In this document: positions 9,119 through 18,900 of the stretch, piece by piece
Layout: each line of letters begins with the position of its first letter
Numbering within the stretch: position 1 is the stretch's first letter
Assembly (NCBI RefSeq): GCF_000687755.1
Contig: NZ_JHXN01000005.1
Coordinates: forward strand, 1 to 64,000
Direction of reading: 5' to 3'
Origin: Taylorella asinigenitalis ATCC 700933
GTDB taxonomy: Bacteria; Pseudomonadota; Gammaproteobacteria; Burkholderiales; Burkholderiaceae_B
Length of the DNA: 64,000 nucleotides
Position numbers and translations under genes: made by a program
Notes under the pieces: generated by a model
Told to the model about the DNA's origin: nothing
Databases searched by the model: none
The model's input: only the letters and a program-made list of their open reading frames with translations

Positions 9119-10612
9119 TTAGCCACCCTTTTTAAGAGATGGCAATTTAGAGACTAACCTTAATGAAACGGTTAAACCCTCTAACTGGTAATGCGGACGC
9201 AAGAAGAATTTAGCTGCATAATAGCCAGGATTATCTTCGATTTCCGCAACTTGCACTTCAGCAGCTGCAAGTGGTTTACGTGCTTTAGTTTCTTGAGATG
9301 AGTTAGCTGGATCTCCATCAACATAATTCATAATCCAAGTATTTAACCAATCTTCCATCTCATTACGTGATGTAAATGAACCCACTTTATCGCGGACAAT
9401 ACATTTTAAGTAGTGAGCGAAACGGCAGCATGCAAATAAATAAGGTAAACGAGCTGCTAGACGAGCATTTGCTGTAGCATCTGGGTCATCATATTCAGCA
9501 GGTTTTTGTAATGACTGAGCTCCAATAAATGCAGCAAAGTCTGAATTCTTACGGTGAACTAGTGGCATAAATCCATTTTTAGCTAGTTCGGCTTCACGAC
9601 GGTCACTGATAGCAATTTCAGTAGGGCATTTCATATCAACGCCACCATCATCTGTTGGGAAAGTATGAGTAGGCAAGCCTTCTACAGCACCTCCTGACTC
9701 TACACCACGGATAGATGTACACCAACCATACTCTTTGAATGAACGGTTAATATTAGTAGCCATTGCATATGCAGAGTTAGCCCAAGTGTAATTGTTGTGG
9801 TTAGCTCCCTCAGTATCTTCTTCAAAATCGAACTCATCTACTGGATTTGTACGAGCACCGTATGGCAGACGAGCTAGGAAACGAGGTAAAGTTAAACCTA
9901 AGTAACGTGCGTCATCAGTTTCACGCAAACTTCTCCAAGCAGCATACTCAGTATTTGTAAAGATTTTGCTTAGATCACGTGGGTTAGAAAGTTCCTGCCA
10001 AGAATCCATCTGCATTAATGATGGGTCTGCACCAGAGATAAATGGGCAGTGAGCAGCGGCAGCAATCTTAGCCATCTCACCAAGCAATTCAACATCAGGA
10101 GGACTATGATCAAAATGATAGTCACCTACGATACAACCTATTGGTTCACCACCGAATTGACCGTACTCTTCTTCATAAATACGTTTGAAAATAGGGCTTT
10201 GATCCCAAGCTGTACCTTTATGACGTTTAAGTGTACGGCCAAGCTCTTTTTTAGTGATTGGCATGAAACGGATTTTTAATAATTCATCTGTTTCTGTGTT
10301 AGACACTAAGTAGTGAAGACCACGCCACGCACCTTCTAATTTTTGGAACTCTTCATTATGAAGAATAACGTTAATCTGTTGAGATAATTTACGATCAATC
10401 TCAGCAATAATATTTTGAATAGTGATATATGAATCTGAAGAGATGGTAACAGCTGAAGAAAGTGCTTGCTCTGCAAGAGTTTTAACGGCACTTTCAACTG
10501 CACTTTGTGCTTCTTCAGTCTTAGGTTTAAATTCTTTTTTAAGAAGTGAAGATAAACCTTCAACCTCTAGAGTACCTTTCTCTTGACCTTGTTTTAAAGC
10601 TTCAGTAGCCAT
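9119..10612 (-). CDS. tssC: T6SS sheath large subunit TssC
   Basis: The 497-residue length is typical. Landmarks include EFQKLEGAWRGLHYLVSNTE, then GEPIGCIVGDYHFDHSP, and the C-terminal RPHYQLEGLTVSLRLVSKLP. TssC pairs with TssB to build the contractile sheath around Hcp; ClpV disassembles the contracted form. It follows tssB by 8 bases and precedes hcp. No anomaly is seen. Confidence 0.97.
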   Translation of the reverse strand: MATEALKQGQEKGTLEVEGLSSLLKKEFKPKTEEAQSAVESAVKTLAEQALSSAVTISSDSYITIQNIIAEIDRKLSQQINVILHNEEFQKLEGAWRGLHYLVSNTETDELLKIRFMPITKKELGRTLKRHKGTAWDQSPIFKRIYEEEYGQFGGEPIGCIVGDYHFDHSPPDVELLGEMAKIAAAAHCPFISGADPSLMQMDSWQELSNPRDLSKIFTNTEYAAWRSLRETDDARYLGLTLPRFLARLPYGARTNPVDEFDFEEDTEGANHNNYTWANSAYAMATNINRSFKEYGWCTSIRGVESGGAVEGLPTHTFPTDDGGVDMKCPTEIAISDRREAELAKNGFMPLVHRKNSDFAAFIGAQSLQKPAEYDDPDATANARLAARLPYLFACCRFAHYLKCIVRDKVGSFTSRNEMEDWLNTWIMNYVDGDPANSSQETKARKPLAAAEVQVAEIEDNPGYYAAKFFLRPHYQLEGLTVSLRLVSKLPSLKKGG

Positions 10613-10620
10613 AAGTTCCC

Positions 10621-11154
10621 CTACTCTTGATCTTGTTGCGCTTCATCAGATGAAGATTTGTTTGGCGCAGCTGCTAATGATTTAAGTAAAGCTGGATTTT
10701 CAAGAACTTTATTAATTAATTGTTCTGCACCAGACTTACCGTCCATATAAGTTAATAGATTAGAAAGCTCAGTTCTAGCTTCTAATAATTTTGCTAATGG
10801 CTCAACGTTTCTTGCAATATTTGCTGGGTTAAAGTCGTCCATACTGTTGAAAGTTAAGTCAACATACATTCTGCCTTCACCTGTAAGAGTATTAGGAACA
10901 GAAATATCAACGCGAGGAGCGATAGCTTTCATGCGATCATCAAAATTATCTACATCGATTTCACTAAATTTACGCTCATTAATATCGGCTTGCTCAACAG
11001 TTGATTTACCAGTCAAATCAGACATAACTGCCATAACAAATGGAAGTTGGATTTTACGCTCAGCACCGTAAATCTCTACGTCATACTCGATTTGTACGCG
11101 TGGTGCACGGTTGCGTGCAATAAATTTTTGACCACTTTTGCTTCTTGAGCCCAT
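10621..11154 (-). CDS. tssB: T6SS sheath small subunit TssB
   Basis: The product has 177 residues. The family signature NRAPRVQIEYDVEIYGAERK and LPFVMAVMSDLTGKS lies near the N terminus. An NPANIARNVEPLAKLLEART stretch in the middle corresponds to the region that contacts TssC. The C-terminal 20 residues are acidic and disordered (SSSDEAQQDQE). TssB and TssC polymerise together into the sheath. The N-terminal portion is where TagJ proteins bind in known systems, and a tagJ gene is present four genes downstream. It lies 37 bases after tssA. Confidence 0.97.
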   Translation of the reverse strand: MGSRSKSGQKFIARNRAPRVQIEYDVEIYGAERKIQLPFVMAVMSDLTGKSTVEQADINERKFSEIDVDNFDDRMKAIAPRVDISVPNTLTGEGRMYVDLTFNSMDDFNPANIARNVEPLAKLLEARTELSNLLTYMDGKSGAEQLINKVLENPALLKSLAAAPNKSSSDEAQQDQE

Positions 11155-11191
11155 AGTATCTCCGAAAATAAGCTAAATAATTTAATGATGA

Positions 11192-12259
11192 TTAATATTC
11201 ATCCGATGAACCACTTGTTTCCTCTTCAGTGCGAGGTATCCAAGTTTGTTCAAACTGCTCAGAACCTGACGGTGCAAGGTTTTTAAGCATATCAAAGAAA
11301 TTAAGAGGTATCGCTTGTTGTAATCTACGAATAATAAATGGCGCTGGATGACTAGGCTCATGAACTTCAAAATAAGCACAAGCCTTTTCGAGCGCCAATA
11401 TCGCATCCGCCCTAGTTTTAATCTGAACTTCACGCCAAGAGGCAAACTTAGCTGTAGAATCAGAACCCGAGTCAACTAAAGAATCCGATTCACGAGAAGA
11501 TTCAGATGAACTATCGCCTGAATCTAAATCAGAATCGTTTGAACTAATGTCAGAATTAATTAGTTGAACAAACGAACCAAATAAAGACTTAATAGTTTGA
11601 AAATCTGGACGCCACTCATGGCCCAACTTTTCAACTACTAAATCCTCAATGCCTTTCATGGCATTAAAAGCTACTGGAATGGCCTGTACAATAGGATTTT
11701 CAGCTTGATTAGCTTGAGACAACATCTCAGATAATCTGTTTTTACCGCCTGGGAATCCTTCAGTATTCCCTTCCAATATAGCTTCAGCTTCACGAACTGT
11801 TAGATTCCCGTAATTCTCGGTAAGAAGCTTAGAATTACGAATATCCCTACCAACAGTAGATACATCACCTAATGCAGAGATTGCATTAACGCGAGGCATT
11901 GGATCTTCATAACCATCTTCTTCAACAAGAGGAGGATTAACGGCATCCCAACACTTCTCCAAAGCTTGATGAACTAAGTTAACTCCCTGAGCATAACCAA
12001 CTAGACCAAGTTGAAAAGTCCAAGCATATGTAAGAACCTGCAACACACGAACATCACATGAACGCTTGCATAATTCCAATGCCATTTTTTCAACTTTGGC
12101 CCAATCAGGGGGTTGAGCTTCGATTACGGCATCTCCGAACTGTTGTTCAGGCTTAGCTTGTGAGGCTTGAACTAGATTCAAAAAATCTGAATCATACTCA
12201 AGATTTAACCCACAATCATCGTTATCGAATGAGGGAAATAACTCATCAAAATTCATCAT
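11192..12259 (-). CDS. tssA: T6SS assembly factor TssA (ImpA N-terminal type)
   Basis: The product has 355 residues. The N-terminal ImpA domain is clear (RSCDVRVLQVLTYAWTFQLG, GVNLVHQALEKCWDAVNPP, then PMPRVNAISALGD). A serine/aspartate-rich linker lies at about 248-275. A C-terminal helical part follows (EVQIKTRADAILALEKACAY; HPAPFIIRRLQQAI), as in short TssA1-like proteins. TssA primes baseplate and tail assembly and stabilises the growing sheath. The start is ATGATG at 12259; the second ATG (12256) is equally possible. It heads the tssA-tssB-tssC-hcp-tagJ-tssE-tssF-DUF3540 run, separated from the previous gene by a strong terminator. Its promoter must therefore lie in the short spacer or inside the hairpin region. 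Confidence 0.92.
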   Translation of the reverse strand: MMNFDELFPSFDNDDCGLNLEYDSDFLNLVQASQAKPEQQFGDAVIEAQPPDWAKVEKMALELCKRSCDVRVLQVLTYAWTFQLGLVGYAQGVNLVHQALEKCWDAVNPPLVEEDGYEDPMPRVNAISALGDVSTVGRDIRNSKLLTENYGNLTVREAEAILEGNTEGFPGGKNRLSEMLSQANQAENPIVQAIPVAFNAMKGIEDLVVEKLGHEWRPDFQTIKSLFGSFVQLINSDISSNDSDLDSGDSSSESSRESDSLVDSGSDSTAKFASWREVQIKTRADAILALEKACAYFEVHEPSHPAPFIIRRLQQAIPLNFFDMLKNLAPSGSEQFEQTWIPRTEEETSGSSDEY

Positions 12260-12308
12260 GTGGGAAATAATACCAATGAAAGATTAAAGATTAATTACAA
12301 ATAAATGT

Positions 12309-12342
12309 AAGCCCTCTAATTTTGTAACAAAATAGAGGGCTT
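12309..12342 (-). terminator. Strong hairpin terminator between kinase-like gene and tssA
   Basis: AAGCCCTCTA (12309-12318) pairs perfectly with TAGAGGGCTT (12333-12342). The loop can extend the stem through TTTTGT/ACAAAA with one unpaired A. On the minus strand it lies just after the stop of the kinase-like gene (12349). The tail (CATTTATTTG) is T-rich but not a pure T run. It divides the two minus-strand T6SS units. The loop contains TGTAACAA (12323-12330), the element also seen upstream of other T6SS units. Confidence 0.75.
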
Positions 12343-12348
12343 GTTGTA

Positions 12349-15201
12349 TTAGAATCCATGTTGGATTGTTGTAGTCTTACCTTCCTGAACATCAACATTA
12401 AACACCGCAGGAGGTAGATCACCGTTTGTAATAGTGATTTTATATTTTCCAGGCGATACGTTAAGTGATTTAAATGGAGGGCTTGCACCATATTTTTTGC
12501 CGTTCACGGAAACATTGCCCCAAGGGGTAATAGAGAATAAAAGCGTACCGCGTTTAGCCATTTTTTGACGTGTAGCTTCTTGAACACGTTTCTCTTGCTC
12601 ACGAAGTCTTTGTGCTTCCTCAGCCTGCTTACGTTTTTCTTCCTCTTCCTGAGCTTTCAATCTAGCTTGCTCCTCGGCCAAACGTTTTTCTTCCTCAGCA
12701 AGTTGCTGTGCAGCAATTTCGCTATCAGATTGACGATCTGGATTAGCCACAAGATTAGACATATCGCCTGTCACATCTTGTTGAGAACCAGTAGGCGTCG
12801 TAGTCTCTGAAGGCTGCGTTGCAGGCTCAGTTGTTTGATTCGCTACATTGGTATCTGCGGTGCTTGCTTGAGTACCAGAATCAGCATTTGTCGTAGGTTC
12901 AGTTGTGTCACTAGCAGGAGCTGTAGTCTCTGGGGCTGTAGGAGTTGATGTGGTATTTGTAGTATCCGTAGCTCCCTCTGTGCTCTCAGAACCGCTTTGA
13001 GTAGCATCTGTTGTATCGCTAGTAGGTGTTGCACCTGTTTCATTACTAGTTGTTTTACTAGGTTCAGTGTCTGCAAACAATGCCGATAATGCATCCTCTG
13101 GAGTTTCTTCAGTTGATGTATTGCCTTGATTACCAGAGGCTTCTGTGGCTTCTGTAGTAGATGTAGATTCAGAACCACTTGTAGGTTGATCATCCTGCTT
13201 GCTTTCTGTAACTACAGGCTTAGGTTCTTCTTTTTGAACCTGAGATATTGTTGGTTTCTCTTCAGGGGATTTAGTTTCCTTATCTCCCATGCCGAATAAA
13301 ATATAGCCCCCAACACCTAAAAGAATTAAGGCAGCAATAATAATAAGTGGCAATATTGACCCTTTTTTCTTTTTGGAATTTGCAGATTGAAATGCAAGGC
13401 TATCAAAAGGCTCTTCTGGAGCAGGAGGATTTGCTTTTGAATCTTTTGCACTAGCCGCAGCAACAGCAGCAGCTTTGGATTTGCTTTCTTTTTTATCCTT
13501 AGCTTTTTCTTTAGATTCTGTTGCTCCTATAGTTGTCGCACCTACTTTTGAAGAAGCAGGCGTATCCTCTTTTTCAGGTTTAGTTGGTGCTGTTGTTTCT
13601 TTCGGAGTTGGTACGGATTTGATAGGTTCTAGTGGTCTAGCATTTTGATTATCAAACCCAGAAAGGAATGAATCAAGATTATCATCCTTAGATCCAGCAG
13701 CAAGTGAAGACCCCGCAGCTGCTCCAAGAGCAGCCCCTGCAGCTGATGAGGCAACTTTACGTTCCTCATCACGCTTGCGTTTTTCTTCAGCTTCACGTAA
13801 TTCGCGTGCTTTACGCTCCTCGGCTTCACGCAAGCGACGCTCTTCAGCCTCCTTAGCCAATCGTGCCTCGCGAGCTTTTCGCTCTTCATCCTCACGTTTG
13901 CGTTTTTCTTCAGCTTCACGTAATTCGCGTGCCTTACGCTCCTCATCTTCACGCAAACGGCGTTCTTCAGCTTCCTGAGCCAATCGTGCCTCACGTGCTT
14001 TGCGCTCTTCTTCCTCACGTTTGCGTCTTTCTTCAGCTTCGCGTAGTTCGCGTGCCTTACGCTCCTCATCTTCACGCAAACGGCGTTCTTCAGCTTCCTT
14101 AGCCAATCGAGCCTCACGTGCTTTGCGCTCTTCCTCTTCTTCGCGTTTACGTTTTTCTTCCGCCTCACGTGCTTCACGGGCTTCACGCTCTTCTCGTTCT
14201 TTGCGTTCTTGCTCTTCGGCTTCGCGTTTACTTTTTTCTTCCGCCTCACGTGCTTCACGGGCTTCACGTTCCTCGCGCTCTTTGCGTTCTTGCTCTTCTT
14301 TTAAACGATTTTGTTCATCTTCAGCTCTTAATTCTTTGTGTTTATCTGACTTACCCTTAAACAATCCGCCAATAAAGCCTTTTACAGAATCGTTTTTAGA
14401 CGAGCTAGATGACTTATCGGAATCTATCAATGATTTATCGCTATCAAGATCTAAGTCTTCCTTAGCTTCGACTGCCTTAAACTCATCTAAATCAGCCTCT
14501 TTAGATGAATCATCTTCAAAATCAAATTCTGCTGGCAATGTAAACGCCGCCTCATCCTCTTTATTTGATTCCGAATCTGTCTTAGTTTCGTCAGTCAAAC
14601 CAAGATCAACTCCTTCTACTTGATTTGAATAATTCTGACCAGAAGTACCAATAGCTAAGCTAAACTCATCTAAATTTGCAAACCTAGCAGGAATTTCAAG
14701 AGCTCCAGCTTTGTCGATAGCCTGCAATTGTGATTGAGTAAAATATTGAACTTGATAGTTACTTAAAGGCTCCTGATCCTGCATAGTACGATTAATAGCA
14801 GGTGATGGAAGTACCTTCATAAGCAAGGTTCTGATTACCTGACCAAGTCCGTAAACATCTGTATGAGGTCCAAGAGGCCACAAGAAGTTATCGGTTACTA
14901 ATTCGTAAGCCGAAAACGGAGAAATCAATTGTTGTAAGCTTGGTGACTTAACTATATCTAGACTAAAGTTTGGAAGTATGTGGAAATGCCCGTTACTATC
15001 CTCAAAAATTGTATCTAAAGTCCAGACACCATAAAATCGGTTTTGTTCATGCAGCGGCTTTAGTTCATGTGCCAAATCTTCAACTAAATCCTGAGCATCC
15101 TCAGCTTGGATATGACCATGCCATAAATCAGTTTGACTAAGTGGAACCCAATCTGCACCAATAGATCTTAGAGCGTTTGTTAATTGTATATTTAAGTACA
15201 T
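12349..15201 (-). CDS. T6SS-linked pseudokinase with coiled coil, TM helix and PEGA domain
   Basis: The product has 950 residues. Residues about 60-190 resemble the C-lobe of bacterial Ser/Thr kinases: GPHTDVYGLGQVIRTLL matches the usual D-[IV]-Y-[AS]-LG segment after the activation loop. A glycine-rich loop, the catalytic lysine, HRD and DFG are not recognisable, so it is probably inactive. Then come an acidic Ser/Asp linker (about 205-280) and a long Glu/Arg/Ala coiled coil (about 290-485) built of 41-residue repeats. An Ala/Lys region precedes a single membrane helix (about 610-636; ILPLIIIAALILLGVGGYIL). A Thr/Ser-rich periplasmic stretch, a second short coiled coil (about 825-880) and a C-terminal PEGA domain (about 885-950) complete it. 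The PEGA end may bind the cell wall or the TssJLM complex. It lies 5 bases after tagF and next to tssM, fitting a role in T6SS control with the FHA protein. Confidence 0.75.
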   Translation of the reverse strand: MYLNIQLTNALRSIGADWVPLSQTDLWHGHIQAEDAQDLVEDLAHELKPLHEQNRFYGVWTLDTIFEDSNGHFHILPNFSLDIVKSPSLQQLISPFSAYELVTDNFLWPLGPHTDVYGLGQVIRTLLMKVLPSPAINRTMQDQEPLSNYQVQYFTQSQLQAIDKAGALEIPARFANLDEFSLAIGTSGQNYSNQVEGVDLGLTDETKTDSESNKEDEAAFTLPAEFDFEDDSSKEADLDEFKAVEAKEDLDLDSDKSLIDSDKSSSSSKNDSVKGFIGGLFKGKSDKHKELRAEDEQNRLKEEQERKEREEREAREAREAEEKSKREAEEQERKEREEREAREAREAEEKRKREEEEERKAREARLAKEAEERRLREDEERKARELREAEERRKREEEERKAREARLAQEAEERRLREDEERKARELREAEEKRKREDEERKAREARLAKEAEERRLREAEERKARELREAEEKRKRDEERKVASSAAGAALGAAAGSSLAAGSKDDNLDSFLSGFDNQNARPLEPIKSVPTPKETTAPTKPEKEDTPASSKVGATTIGATESKEKAKDKKESKSKAAAVAAASAKDSKANPPAPEEPFDSLAFQSANSKKKKGSILPLIIIAALILLGVGGYILFGMGDKETKSPEEKPTISQVQKEEPKPVVTESKQDDQPTSGSESTSTTEATEASGNQGNTSTEETPEDALSALFADTEPSKTTSNETGATPTSDTTDATQSGSESTEGATDTTNTTSTPTAPETTAPASDTTEPTTNADSGTQASTADTNVANQTTEPATQPSETTTPTGSQQDVTGDMSNLVANPDRQSDSEIAAQQLAEEEKRLAEEQARLKAQEEEEKRKQAEEAQRLREQEKRVQEATRQKMAKRGTLLFSITPWGNVSVNGKKYGASPPFKSLNVSPGKYKITITNGDLPPAVFNVDVQEGKTTTIQHGF
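13777..14150 (-). repeat. 123-bp tandem repeats encoding 41-residue coiled-coil units
   Basis: Within the kinase-like gene, near-identical segments begin at about 13777, 13900 and 14023, a period of 123 bases (41 codons), and a diverged copy continues to the left end of the coil coding region near 14280. Each unit encodes alternating Glu/Arg/Ala/Lys (patterns such as ERKARELREAEEKRKRE). The high DNA identity suggests recent expansion or homogenisation. Copy number may vary between strains. Confidence 0.75.
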
Positions 15202-15206
15202 GGTTA

Positions 15207-15929
15207 TTATGCCTGAAGAAATAATACATTGAATAAAGTGTTATTTGGAACACCGCCATGAATATAGGTTTTATATGGAGCACCAGTAATATTACTAGTC
15301 CACCAATAGCTATTCAGACCTTCTGGGTTAAAAAATTCACTTAGCCCATCCCAAACATTATAACTGTCATCAGAATAATCATCCACAAAGGTATCCTCTG
15401 AATGTCCATCATTCAATATAGAAAGTATATCTTCAGAATTTACCTTAGGAGCAGCTACTTGTTTTGAATTACTAAGCATACTAGAAAATGTACCCACTGC
15501 GGAAGATAATATATGTTCAAAATCACTAGCTGGGCAACCGTATGAAACAGCTTGTCTTAAAGCTTCGCCTATTTTGCAATAAAAAGATGAAGCCCCATCA
15601 AGTAACTGAGCATTGTAAAAATCTGCTGGAAGATACAGAGATATTAAAAGAGGGAAAATACGGCCCACTCTATCTCTCGAAGGAGCAATGGCCCCTAATT
15701 GAAAGTATTTTGAACCATTAGATGCAGGAATAGCAAAATTCCAAATTGGAGCATGGAAATACGACTCTTCTGCTCCAAACCTAGTTTTACTATAGATTAA
15801 ACCCTGCTCAAGCCATTTATGCCACCAGTCCATAATATCTGTAGGTAATTTTCGATAAAGGAAATCCCCACTTGCTGGCATCTTTCCATACCATCCCAAA
15901 ACTTGAGATAAATTTTCAGAGGTCACCAT
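15207..15929 (-). CDS. tagF: T6SS accessory protein TagF
   Basis: The product has 240 residues. The N terminus has the TagF signature: GWYGKMPASGDFLYRKLP, then WWHKWLEQGL, WNFAIPAS and PSRDRVGRIFPLL. TagF is a cytoplasmic protein that represses T6SS activity post-translationally in Pseudomonas, Agrobacterium and Acinetobacter by acting on Fha. In some species it is fused to the phosphatase PppA; here it is not, and no phosphatase gene is visible. The gene lies between tssM (1 base before it) and the kinase-like gene (5 bases after), and tagH (Fha) lies nearby, so a control module of TagF, Fha and pseudokinase is a reasonable inference. Confidence 0.92.
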   Translation of the reverse strand: MVTSENLSQVLGWYGKMPASGDFLYRKLPTDIMDWWHKWLEQGLIYSKTRFGAEESYFHAPIWNFAIPASNGSKYFQLGAIAPSRDRVGRIFPLLISLYLPADFYNAQLLDGASSFYCKIGEALRQAVSYGCPASDFEHILSSAVGTFSSMLSNSKQVAAPKVNSEDILSILNDGHSEDTFVDDYSDDSYNVWDGLSEFFNPEGLNSYWWTSNITGAPYKTYIHGGVPNNTLFNVLFLQA

Positions 15930-15930
15930 T

Positions 15931-18900
15931 CTAGTTCACTCCTGGGCAAACAAAGCTTCGCATCTCGCCCAATCTAAATGGGCTTTTTGCGGAGTTAGCA
16001 GTGATTTCTAATTTCACAGATCTACCACCTATGTTGAATGTAGCAAAAATAACCTCAGGGGAACGACCACGCGAAATCTTCGCATTATCTATCAGTCGAT
16101 TAAGAGCCCACGGCCCGTTAGTTGTAAGAGATGAAGTTCCATCATGAGGGCTTAAAGTAATTGAAACTTGATTGCTTCCCTGACCAGGCCAATCAAAAGA
16201 TTTGCCTACTTGAGGACCATGCTCATAAGTCAATGTCTGACCATCAATATTAAGTACCATTTGCGTAATGTTTGCATCCATCTCTACAGGACGTATTGAA
16301 ACTTTAAACGAAGGTTCAGGTTTGCCGCCTGCGAAATAAACATCACGAATTACAGCAGCTTTCTCAAAAGAAGATAAGTATTTGGCAATGTTCCCTTTCG
16401 AGCCATCCACCCCTGGTTTAAATCGCCATGGACGCTTAGACATATCCACCATATTGATTAAATTCTTATTAAAGAATTGATCCATTAAGCCATTTGGTGC
16501 AAAAAATCTTGCAAAATCATTAGGTGCAACATCGCGAGTGGTTGACCTAAATGGATATCTGTTAGTGATAGAGTTTCTGCAAGACATACCAATCTGTGCA
16601 TTAATATCCGCACCGATATTCGCTTGAGCTCCAGAGTTAATAGCTTTAGAAGCTTCTGTTGTGATTGATGTAAGCATACTGCCCACAACTGGTGGTAGAC
16701 GTCCAGACTCTGCTTGAAGTTTTGAAATTACTTCTTGCGATGGCAATGTTACCTTAGTCCGCAAAGCTGTTTCTGACGCCGTCAAGAAGTTATATAACTC
16801 TTCGATTAGGTCAATCGTCCCCTCAATCGGTGCAGGTGTGTTATTTCCCGCACTGACAGCCAATTCGTGATAACCAATAAAGTGATTATCCACCATAGAC
16901 TCTAATTTGGTAGGTTCCTCTTTCCCTTTAATGAGATCACCAGTATCAAGTGGACCCATCAAAGATGTCAATGAAGAAGCCATACTTGAAGCACTTTCAG
17001 TAGCTCTATCTACAAGAGTTCTCTGAAAATTAACGTCCTCACGTAAAAGGGTTGTATCACCCGCTACTCCTTTAACGAATTTAGTCAGAGGCGAGTTGGT
17101 AGAAGACATACTACGGGACAATTCAATTGCATGACTTAAATTTTTAGGAGGAATAACTTCGATATCAGCCAAAAACGCATCCCACTCACGAATGTAATCA
17201 ACAAAATAGAGTTTTTTAACCTCATTAAGAAGTTTGTTTGCACTACCATCGGCAAATGTGGTGTTATCTATACCCAATACCCACTCGTCATCTTCTCTTA
17301 ATTGGATGGATATTTTTTCAATATTTTTATTAAAAATATTCCAATACCCTTCGTATGAGAAAATTCTATTAACGCCACGATTTAAAGCATCACCGCTTTT
17401 GCGTCTAAATACTGTGGATGCTTGATTACCCGCAAGAGTCATCAAAGTTACATCGTTTTTAGGATCTTGTTTTAGGATTTCACGAGCACGAAGATACGCA
17501 CGTTGAGCCAAATCATGTGAATCGATACGATTTCGTGCTTCTTGAACTAACTCTTCATTAAGTGGAAATGGTGATACAAATGCACCCTGACCAAAGAGGT
17601 AATCCATATGTTCTCTTAAAAGCTGGAATTGCTCATTATTAAATTGAGCCGATTTATCAGCTACAACATCATGAAGAACCCATTGAGTAAAGTAATCTTT
17701 ATCGTAATGTTCAGGTTCATACATCATTAAATATGCACGCAACGCCTCATAATAAATAACGATATTTGCATCGCTCATGGTTGCTAATCGTTTCTCTATG
17801 CGTTTTGCAATTTGTGGAGCAAATACTTGATGAATAGCATCGTCGTATATAGAGCGAGAAGCAGACTTAACTTTTCCGCCTTGATATAGACCAAAACCAT
17901 ATGAGAACGGAGCATCATCAACTAAGAAATTCTCTCCGTTAGGAAGTTTTTTCACAAGACTCAAATATGGCAATATGCTAAACACATCGCCGCTTTCAGA
18001 GATCTTAATATTGTTACTATGATTTTGAACAACAGGCAGCTTCTCTTCTACAAAATCAAGATATCGTGAGTTATTTCGATAGCTATTAAACCAAAGAGTT
18101 AACGCACCTAAAAGTAGTAACCCAACTAAGCCATAACCAATCCACTGCATCTGGCGATAGCGTTTTTCCCATTTAAGGTTTACGCCCGCAAGACCTGATT
18201 CCTTGAAAATTAAATTTTGAAGTAGATCAGTTAAGAAGTAGCTCTTTCCGCCTTCTAACATCGGTGCTTTATTATGTTGAGAAATACCATCGATTTGAAG
18301 GTAGTCTTTAAGTTCTTCACTAACCTTATCGAAACTTACGCCCCCTTGCGTTCCACTTGTGAAATAAACGCCACGAGGGACAATTTTCGATTCAAGGCGA
18401 CTAAAAGAAAATACATCCGTTAAGAAAGTACCTAAAACAATTCTTAAGTTTGCAAATTGCTGTGGCAATAAATACGCCAAGGAACTACTTTCAAGATTTC
18501 GATTTTTCATTAATAGGTCTGGAAGCCCATCAAATAAACGCTCTTGAAGAACCTGGAATTCTTTCTCGTATTCTTCATAAAAATCGAAACCATCCTTTTG
18601 AGACTCTTCGTATGGAAATGTAAATCCCCAAACTTGTTGATGTTCTTCTACACTTAAATTATCGAAATAATCTTCAAACCCGTGTAATTGGTCCATCTTA
18701 GTAACCAAAATATAAACAGGGAACTCTGTCCCCAATTCATCTCTTAGTTCCTGCAACCGTTTTTTAAGGGCTACAGCATGTTTTGCACGCTCTTCTTGAG
18801 TTGATGCAAGCAAATCATACACACTGACAGTAAGCATAACGCCATTGATAGGCTGCCTAGCTCTGTACTTAGTAAGAAGTTTTAAGAATCCCTTCCACTC

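Noticed and set aside
13777-14150. 123-bp repeats considered as CRISPR
   Set aside because: Units are contiguous, in frame and coding; there are no unique spacers of equal length and no cas genes.
14000-14623. Long plus-strand open frames (up to 207 codons) opposite the pseudokinase coil
   Set aside because: They are Ser/Arg-rich mirror images of the Glu/Arg/Ala repeats and lack a ribosome site; low-complexity repeats avoid stops on both strands.
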